Source: Hermodice carunculata (Eukaryota > Annelida > Polychaeta > Eunicida > Amphinomidae). From it: a stretch of DNA of 64,000 nucleotides. Where the stretch lies: contig OZ026613.1 of assembly GCA_964020975.1 (NCBI GenBank), positions 117,616,726 to 117,680,725 of the forward strand, given 5' to 3'. Made by a program: the position numbers and the translations under genes. How positions within the stretch are numbered: the stretch's first letter is position 1; each line of letters opens with the position of its first letter. Below are positions 57,509 through 64,000 of this stretch, one piece after another. Below the pieces are notes generated by a model. The model was not told the DNA's origin, made no database searches, and saw only the letters and a program-made list of their open reading frames with translations.

Positions 57509-60500
57509 GTGTCCACTGTCAGAAATGTCACTTCTGTCACTAATCAACTACAGCATGCTGAACTGGACAATGCTAATCCCAAATGCTTTGTGTCACACAG
57601 TGACAGTTGTTTGACACCTGTCAAACATGACAGTCCAGTGACAGCTAATACAGCACCAGGTGTTATCTCGGACCCTCTTGCGTCACATACTAACAACCAT
57701 GTGACACCTGTCAAAAGTGGTAGCCCTTTGTCAGATGCCATGAAACAAGGTGACAATGATCATGATTTACATGTAGTTTCAAATCATGTAGATGTTACAT
57801 CTAAGTCATCTTATATTGCGGAAGCTCATAGCCTAGGGTTCACCCTGGACAATTCCATTCTAAATAATGAAGAAAAGCAAGACTTTCTCTCATTTTTGGG
57901 TCAAAATCGCAATGCCTTTGCAAAAGATCTGACAGAGCTGGGAACTTGTAATGTTTACAAATACAGAATTGATACTGGAGATTCTGCACCAGTGAGACGA
58001 GCACCATATCGGGCATCACCCGAGGGTAAAGAGGAAATTGACCGTCAAATACAGGAAATGTTAAGTAATAAAATCATTGAGCCATCTTTTTCAGAGTATC
58101 ATGCCCCAGTTGTTTTGGTAAAGAAAAAGAATGGTGAATTCAGATTTGCGGTAGATTATCGTGGTCTGAATAAGGTCACAAAACCCATGTATTACCCCTT
58201 GCCCAAATTAGAGGAAGCTTTTGACTCTATTGCAAAGGCTAAGCCACAAATATTCAGTTGCTTAGACCTTAGTAGCGCGTTCTGGCAAATTCCATTAGAT
58301 CCTGCCACAAAACACAAAACGGCATTCATCACGCACTCTGGCATATTCAATTTTACAAAGCTAACCTTTGGGTTAACAAATTCGCCAGCCGTTTTTCAAA
58401 TGGTAATGTCCGAGGTGCTACGAGGCTTAAATTGGACGTGCGCAATAGTCTACGTAGATGATATCTGTGTGTATAGCAAGGATTTGGCTGAACATAAGTC
58501 ACATTTGACTCAAGTGTTTGACAGGCTGAAGTCCAGTGGACTCAAGCTTACACCAGAGAAGTGTGAATTCGCAGTCGACAGTGTAAAGTACCTTGGCCAT
58601 GTTATTTCAAAGGATGGCATTCAGGTTGATACATCAAAAATTGAGGCCGTCACCTCATTTCCTGTGCCCAAAAATGTAACAGAAATCAGAGCTTTTCTAG
58701 GGTTATGCAATTACTACAGGAAATTCGTCAAAAATTTTGCAGGTATTGCGAATCCACTTACTTCTCTGTTGCGGAAAAATGTCAAATTTAAGTGGACAGG
58801 AGAATGTCAGGCTTCCTTTGATACCCTGAAACAGGCCCTAACATCACCACCGATATTGACTTTTCCTGATTTTGACAAACAATTCATTTTGTATACAGAT
58901 GCCAGCAATTTTTCCATCAGTTTTGTGCTTGGGCAGCGTGATTCTGAAAATCGTGAGCATGTCATTGCTTATGGGGGCAGGTCATTGAGGGCTGCTGAGA
59001 GAAAATGGTCTACTGCAGACAAGGAGGGGTTGGCTCTAGTAGAGGGAGTAAGACATTATCACATATACTTGGCTAACCACAAATTCCTGGCATATTCAGA
59101 TCACAAAGCTTTGCAGGCAATCATGTCAAAGAAAAATCTTGTGGGAAGATTGGCAAGATGGGCAGAATTGTTACAAAGTTACAATTTTGATTTGATATAC
59201 AAAAGTGGCTCTAGCTTGGGGAATGCTGATGGTCTGTCCAGACGTGTTTACTCTGAATTACCAGAAAAACAAAATCATTCAGACTGCTCTAGAGAACCAC
59301 AAATTCCAACAGCTCATCCTGATATTAATGCTACCAGCATTGAAACCACTAACCATGTTGTTCATGCTGAGTCGATTTCCCACACTAATAGTGATTTACC
59401 CACTCAGTCTACAATTATGAGTAGTGATAACAATGTATGTGGTCATGATAACATTCCTGTACCATCACATTTGTGTGAAATTGCAAACATTGATATCAGA
59501 AAGTTGCAAAGGGATGACCCAGATCTTGCACCCTACATTTTGTATATAGAACAACAAATTTTGCCTGATGATAACAAGAAAGCAAAAATGATCATGTTAA
59601 AATCTGAAAACATGATCCTCAAAAATGGAGTCTTGTTTCACTTGTATACAAAACAACACTCCCCTGACAAAGAAGAACGTGTTGTTGAACAACTCTGTGT
59701 CCCAAAAGTGTTGAGACATGAAGTTCTTCAAAGTTCTCATGATTCTACTGTCGCTGGCCACAGAGGTGAGACCAGAATGCTCAGTACTATACGGCTAAGA
59801 TACTACTGGCCAAATATGTATTCAGACATAGAAACCTATGTCAAAACTTGTACAGTATGTCAGCAGGCAAAATCAAATCCACACGCAAGAAATGCACCAT
59901 TGCAGCCTCTTCCGCCAGCAGGCATATTTGGGAGATGGCATATTGACATCTTAGGACCTGTTACTACCAGCTCACAAGGTCACAAATATATCCTTCTTGC
60001 TATTGACTCTTTTTCAAAGTGGACAGAGGGCTTTGCATTAAAAACTGCAGAAGCCACTGAAATTGCTAAGGTACTGTACAATGAAATTATTTGTAGGTAC
60101 GGTAGCATGGAAACTTTGGTCTCAGACAGAGGTAAAAATTTTACCTCCAAAATTGTCAAGGAGCTTTGCAGGATGTTTGACATCAAAAAAGTGGAAACGT
60201 CTTCCTATCACCCCCAAACAAATGGAGCGGTGGAGAGGATGAATAGTGTTGTAGCTCAGGGACTCAGGTCCTATTGCAATAAAAATCACAAAGACTGGCA
60301 TGAATATCTGCCAAGTGTACTTCTTGCATACCGTGTGGCTCCAGCCACAAATTCCACACAATATTCCCCATATTTCCTATTGTTTGGCCGGGAATGCAGG
60401 CTACCTCTTGATGTGGCACTGTCAGATGTCCAACAATTTGCCCCTAGTGTCAGAGAGCATGTCAGGCAACTTTTAGAAAATGTGGTGGAAGCCAGAGAAC

Positions 60501-61216
60501 AGGCAAGAAAGCGCATTTTGGACAGGCAAAAACAATACAAAGAGTCTTATGACGCAAAAACAACACCTCCTAAATACAATGTGGGAGATTATGTGTGGCT
60601 CTATTGTGCAAAGAAAACTGTTGGTTTGTCCCCAAAATTGTGCAAGAAATGGGTCGGTCCCTACTACATTGTTAAAGTAGTACACAATTATACATACAAA
60701 CTTTGCAGTGTTCGTGACAACAAACTTATACAATCATTGGTACATGCAAATAGGCTCAAACCTTATCTTGACCCAGCAACTAGGCCTACTAACCCCCCAC
60801 CTGGCTTTTCAGAATCTAATGCTGAATGGTCACCTGAGGTTATTCAGCCTGAGCCAGATAACCAAAAGCAACCATCTTCACAGAACAATGCACCTTCCCA
60901 GGTCAGCCAGCCTGAGCAGCAACTAGCACAGAATAACCAAGTCCCAAACAACCAATCACAAGGTACAACTCGATCTGTGCCAGGAAAATCCCATGATCCC
61001 TCAGAGTGGCATACAGTGGATAGAGTTCTTGCTTCAAGGACACGCAATGGAAAGAAGGAATACAGAATCAAGTGGAAAGACAACAAATTTCCCACAAGCT
61101 GGGAACCACAAGAGAATGTTGCTCCGAAAGTGATACAAGAATTTCATATTCACAGAACTCTTACAGGAAAAAGGCGGAAAAAGAAGGGACATTATCCAAG
61201 GAATATTAATGCATAA
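57509..61216 (+). CDS. pol polyprotein of the env-bearing retroelement (RT, RNase H, integrase, chromodomain)
   Basis: A single open frame of 1235 codons. After an unassigned N-terminal ~120 residues, RT spans about residues 150-380 with FAVDYRGLNKVT, LDLSSAFWQIPL and the catalytic YVDD. RNase H lies near 460-590 (LYTDASNF, YSDHKALQ). Integrase begins with a His-His-Cys-Cys zinc domain at about 735-785 and continues to its catalytic core (HIDILGPV, LVSDRGKNF, NGAVERMNS). A GPY/F-like region (WVGPYYIVKV) follows. The C-terminus at about 1165-1215 reads as a chromodomain (VDRVLASRTRNGKKEYRIKW, SWEPQENV). Domain order RT-RNase H-integrase is that of Ty3/Gypsy. No protease was recognised in this frame. 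Start codon choice is uncertain. Confidence 0.9.
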   Translation: MSTVRNVTSVTNQLQHAELDNANPKCFVSHSDSCLTPVKHDSPVTANTAPGVISDPLASHTNNHVTPVKSGSPLSDAMKQGDNDHDLHVVSNHVDVTSKSSYIAEAHSLGFTLDNSILNNEEKQDFLSFLGQNRNAFAKDLTELGTCNVYKYRIDTGDSAPVRRAPYRASPEGKEEIDRQIQEMLSNKIIEPSFSEYHAPVVLVKKKNGEFRFAVDYRGLNKVTKPMYYPLPKLEEAFDSIAKAKPQIFSCLDLSSAFWQIPLDPATKHKTAFITHSGIFNFTKLTFGLTNSPAVFQMVMSEVLRGLNWTCAIVYVDDICVYSKDLAEHKSHLTQVFDRLKSSGLKLTPEKCEFAVDSVKYLGHVISKDGIQVDTSKIEAVTSFPVPKNVTEIRAFLGLCNYYRKFVKNFAGIANPLTSLLRKNVKFKWTGECQASFDTLKQALTSPPILTFPDFDKQFILYTDASNFSISFVLGQRDSENREHVIAYGGRSLRAAERKWSTADKEGLALVEGVRHYHIYLANHKFLAYSDHKALQAIMSKKNLVGRLARWAELLQSYNFDLIYKSGSSLGNADGLSRRVYSELPEKQNHSDCSREPQIPTAHPDINATSIETTNHVVHAESISHTNSDLPTQSTIMSSDNNVCGHDNIPVPSHLCEIANIDIRKLQRDDPDLAPYILYIEQQILPDDNKKAKMIMLKSENMILKNGVLFHLYTKQHSPDKEERVVEQLCVPKVLRHEVLQSSHDSTVAGHRGETRMLSTIRLRYYWPNMYSDIETYVKTCTVCQQAKSNPHARNAPLQPLPPAGIFGRWHIDILGPVTTSSQGHKYILLAIDSFSKWTEGFALKTAEATEIAKVLYNEIICRYGSMETLVSDRGKNFTSKIVKELCRMFDIKKVETSSYHPQTNGAVERMNSVVAQGLRSYCNKNHKDWHEYLPSVLLAYRVAPATNSTQYSPYFLLFGRECRLPLDVALSDVQQFAPSVREHVRQLLENVVEAREQARKRILDRQKQYKESYDAKTTPPKYNVGDYVWLYCAKKTVGLSPKLCKKWVGPYYIVKVVHNYTYKLCSVRDNKLIQSLVHANRLKPYLDPATRPTNPPPGFSESNAEWSPEVIQPEPDNQKQPSSQNNAPSQVSQPEQQLAQNNQVPNNQSQGTTRSVPGKSHDPSEWHTVDRVLASRTRNGKKEYRIKWKDNKFPTSWEPQENVAPKVIQEFHIHRTLTGKRRKKKGHYPRNINA

Positions 61217-61541
61217 TGATTACATTATACCCAGTACTTGTACAAAATTTTACAATTTCATTTTTCTTCTCTACATTGGAATCTCCCAGTAAATATATAA
61301 CAGCTGTCTCCTTTGTGCGCACCTAGGTTGACACTGCTCCCGATATGTACTATGTTCATTCCTGGTTGTTTCTCCTTCTTCAAATCTATAATTTTAGTAA
61401 TCAAAATTCGGATCCGAAACATTAGGTTGAAATTGGAAGAATTAGGACCATCTGGGATAAACATCTGTACCTGACAATTACAGATTAGGTTACTGCCTCA
61501 AGCAGAACTGCCCCTATGTATTAATCTAATCATTTTGCATA

Positions 61542-61561
61542 TTTTTTTCCCTTCATTCTAG
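61542..61561 (+). promoter_or_regulatory. candidate splice acceptor before env
   Basis: A pyrimidine-rich run ending TTCATTCTAG lies 6 bp before the env ATG. Insect errantiviruses make env from a spliced subgenomic RNA, and this site fits that known strategy. No donor was identified. Confidence 0.55.
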
Positions 61562-61567
61562 GTCCCT

Positions 61568-63682
61568 ATGATGACAGGTTTCTTTATTCAAGTTCTTGTT
61601 CCGCTTGTCCTGGGCCTAACTTTCGCAGAGGGCCGTCACCCTAAAATAGTTCACAGAGTAAACTATGGGGTAGTTTTCCGTCATATCGCGAAAGTGGACA
61701 ATGCAGAACAGAGATGGCGCCACACAGTACAAATGACCATTCCAGATGTTCCAGTGGTGAAAAGGAATACTACTTGTTCGAATTCTGCGAGATGCTTCCC
61801 AATGATGGATGTTGTGGCTCAATTCCAAAACCTGCGCATGGAATCTGTATCTGCTGTAAAGCATGTGATATCCCGAGTGAATAAGCTTTTAACACCGAAG
61901 ACGTTACATTCTCGTAGACGTCGCTCTCTGTTGCCATTCTTTGGAACTATTGCAAGAGGACTCTTCGGTACTGCCACTGTCAAGGATGTTCAGATACTGC
62001 AACAGCACATCCGTGCTTTAGAGCGGCATGAACAAAAACTTGCTTCTGCTGTTGTCCAGCATTCAGATGGGTTCTCCTCTTATATGAAAGCAACAAATTC
62101 CAGAATGGACAACCTACTTGAGGGAATCAAAGAAAATCATAATTTAATATTTGATCTCACCAAAGAATTAAGAAGTTCTGTTGCATCCATCAGTAAAACA
62201 TGGGCTATAACAACACAGCTCTTAATTTCTGAATTACAAGCGTCAGCAAAAATTCAAAAGTCCTTGGATGAGTTTATGCTAGGTATTCATGATTTGATGC
62301 AAGGCAAGCTGTCTCCATATCTGTTACCTGCAGATTCTCTTTTGGACATCCTTCATCAGGTTCACAACAATGTTCAAAACCGCTTCTCTTTTTCTGTTAC
62401 TACTATGAACCCTCAGTATTATTATCAGTCAGTATCAGTTGTTTGTGCTCGACAGAATAACTCTATCTTTTTCACCTTTAACATTCCTATCACATCCTCC
62501 CATCGTATGTTTGATGTGTTCAAAGTTATGACATTTCCAGTTCCACTGAACCACACAACAACTCAATCATCACAACTTATTAATTACCCAAATTACTTTG
62601 CAGTACAGGAAACTACTCAAACTTTCATGGAAATCTCGGACTTTGAATATTCATTATGTGTGGGTACAAATCATAAACATTGCCCTATGCTCTTGGCTAA
62701 GCAAAGAATCCAGAATCCTACTTGTGCTAGTGCATTATTTTTTCAGCAGACCGCTAATGTCACAAAGTTGTGTAACTTCCGTTTTGTATTCAACCAGTTA
62801 TCAAGTTCTCTCTTGGAAATAGAACCAGGTTTAATTCTTTTATCAAATATTCCACAACTGAAGGTCAAATGTAAGGGAAAAAATGTGCATAACACAAAGG
62901 GATGCATGTTTTGTATTATTCATATTACTTGCCAGTGTGAAGTTCAGGCGGGGAGATTTTACTTACCACCAAGAGTAAATAACTGTAAACACCAAGCATT
63001 TGGGAATGTTACTAAAGTGTATCCAGTTAATCTTGCTTTGTTGCAACATTTCTTTTCAGCTAAGGTACTTGAGTCAACACATATATCACCTAGTAGTTTA
63101 AGTGCCTCTCCATGGATATATAAAATACCAAATTTCCAGATATATGAACATAACTTCTCCAAAATTATTGCCCAAGACCAAAAATTTCATTTGAGTCTGA
63201 ACCGAATGGTACAGTTAGCTAAGCAAAACAGAACCATTTTTCAATCTCTGACAGACACCATCTTGAGTGGTGAATGGATTTCAGATTCTAGTCAAATTTT
63301 TGATTTGCCTACAATATTATCTATAACATCTTTATCCATCACCTTCATAATTCTGGTAGGTGGATCGGTATTACTTAATAAATTTCGAAAAATGGCTCTG
63401 GCTCTCCAACTTTTGGAGTCTGTTAAACCAGCTAAAGCTTTCAAGCTCATTAATCCACCCAGTTTAGTTTGGAATTCCCACGATTCAGAAGCTTCCAGTG
63501 CACTTGAGGGTGTGTCTCTGAAAAATGATTCAGTACTTGTTGCATCAAATAGTCACTATCTACCAGTCTCTCATACTTATGCAAATTATGCTATTATAAT
63601 GATTGGAGCAGTGCTATTGTTCTGTATATATATAGGTATTATGTTAAACACAAGTATCAATCTTGCCTTCTTCTGGAGTTAA
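61568..63682 (+). CDS. env-like glycoprotein, baculovirus F / errantivirus type
   Basis: An open frame of 704 codons. The N-terminus (about 1-20) is a hydrophobic signal peptide. At about residue 115 a basic SRRRRS stretch looks like a furin-type site, followed directly by LLPFFGTIARGLFGT, which resembles the fusion peptide of baculovirus F and errantivirus Env. A helical, coiled-coil-like stretch follows (about 140-245), then a Cys-containing ectodomain with several N-glycosylation sequons. A membrane anchor sits near 585-605 (LSITFIILVGGSVLL), with a second hydrophobic segment near the end (YAIIMIGAVLLFCIYIG). Layout matches class I-like F proteins. Family call rests on motif resemblance by eye. 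Confidence 0.8.
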   Translation: MMTGFFIQVLVPLVLGLTFAEGRHPKIVHRVNYGVVFRHIAKVDNAEQRWRHTVQMTIPDVPVVKRNTTCSNSARCFPMMDVVAQFQNLRMESVSAVKHVISRVNKLLTPKTLHSRRRRSLLPFFGTIARGLFGTATVKDVQILQQHIRALERHEQKLASAVVQHSDGFSSYMKATNSRMDNLLEGIKENHNLIFDLTKELRSSVASISKTWAITTQLLISELQASAKIQKSLDEFMLGIHDLMQGKLSPYLLPADSLLDILHQVHNNVQNRFSFSVTTMNPQYYYQSVSVVCARQNNSIFFTFNIPITSSHRMFDVFKVMTFPVPLNHTTTQSSQLINYPNYFAVQETTQTFMEISDFEYSLCVGTNHKHCPMLLAKQRIQNPTCASALFFQQTANVTKLCNFRFVFNQLSSSLLEIEPGLILLSNIPQLKVKCKGKNVHNTKGCMFCIIHITCQCEVQAGRFYLPPRVNNCKHQAFGNVTKVYPVNLALLQHFFSAKVLESTHISPSSLSASPWIYKIPNFQIYEHNFSKIIAQDQKFHLSLNRMVQLAKQNRTIFQSLTDTILSGEWISDSSQIFDLPTILSITSLSITFIILVGGSVLLNKFRKMALALQLLESVKPAKAFKLINPPSLVWNSHDSEASSALEGVSLKNDSVLVASNSHYLPVSHTYANYAIIMIGAVLLFCIYIGIMLNTSINLAFFWS

Positions 63683-63683
63683 C

Positions 63684-64000
63684 CAATGGGAAAGAGTGTG
63701 TCATTATTCCTATTATGAAACTTCCACTGTGTACCCAGTATTATGAGTTCAGGGTTGATGACAATGTAAGAAAAGTACGGGTAGAGTGGCAAACAGGTAT
63801 TCCCTGGTTAAAAATGAAATGGGATTTGAGCATTCTTTCTACTCAGAATGATATGGAATTAACACCTCCAGAAAGTGTAAGAATTGGGCTGCTAACAGCA
63901 TATAAAACAAAGAAAATAGTTGCTTCTGGCTTCAATGCTCATATATATGTTAAACATAAAGATTTGACCAAATTGCTCAGTATTAACCAATCCAGTGCTG
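63684..64000 (+). other. open frame downstream of env, cut by window end
   Basis: Coding-like sequence of about 100 codons with no stop continues to the edge of the window. I recognise no domain in it. It belongs to the retroelement by position. Confidence 0.4.

Larger units (their letters stand above)
57339..64000 (+). mobile_element. env-bearing Ty3/Gypsy-type retroelement, 5' part not visible, runs off the window
   Basis: Parts in order: a short non-assigned leader (57339-57508), a pol frame (57509-61216), a 351-bp spacer ending in a splice-acceptor-like site, an env frame (61568-63682) and a further open frame to the window edge. No LTR, primer binding site, gag or protease was recognised upstream; the element starts abruptly inside a family A repeat. 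It therefore looks broken on the 5' side, while pol and env look whole. The preserved frames suggest a relatively young copy. Virus-like in layout (errantivirus-like), treated here as a fossil. Confidence 0.85.

Overview
The window looks like a piece of a marine invertebrate nuclear genome, most likely a mollusc. The evidence is a spliced host gene with long introns, AT-rich non-coding DNA, tRNA-derived SINE sequence, Helitron-like repeats with internal ~146-150 bp tandem units (resembling bivalve 'pearl' elements), TA- and TTAA-type MITEs, LINEs, DIRS-like and Ty3/Gypsy-like fossils, and many minisatellites. No bacterial features (operons, Shine-Dalgarno sites) are seen. The species cannot be told from the sequence.

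Only one host gene is supported: the 3' part of a Rab40-type small GTPase on the + strand. Three exons (11263-11340, 12651-12873, 26009-26247) have canonical splice sites and compatible phases. They encode the G-domain from GILLVYD onward, a SOCS box (BC box and LPLP Cul5 box) and a C-terminal CCIS prenylation motif. The exons for the first ~88 residues were not found and probably lie upstream of the window.

Layout. 1-11.2 kb: repeat-rich DNA with TTAA-type MITEs, a SINE and Helitron-like fragments, ending in a tandem-unit element full of palindromic AGGTCA half-sites. 11.2-26.2 kb: the Rab40 exons and introns. The introns hold 53-, 33- and 23-bp minisatellites, MITEs that crowd the middle exon, a 149-bp tandem array and a large decayed inverted repeat. 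26.2-37 kb: no recognisable genes, but a 44-bp minisatellite and one Helitron-like copy with both ends. 37-57 kb: a graveyard of nested elements. It holds a minus-strand LINE, a Ty3/Gypsy fossil with a MITE inside it, two DIRS-like fossils in opposite orientation, a well-preserved Tc1-type DD34E transposon, a plus-strand LINE and a TIR element with ATGCGG repeats. 57.3-64 kb: an env-bearing Ty3/Gypsy-type element whose pol (with a C-terminal chromodomain) and baculovirus-F-like env each form one long open frame. Its 5' part is not visible and its 3' part runs off the window.

The most noteworthy points are the chromodomain-pol plus F-like-env combination, the intact Tc1 copy, two unrelated repeat families that multiply nuclear-receptor-like AGGTCA half-sites, a minisatellite that seems to start at a splice donor, and a MITE built of a degenerate ~11-bp motif. 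All family assignments rest on reading motifs by eye; no database search was run.
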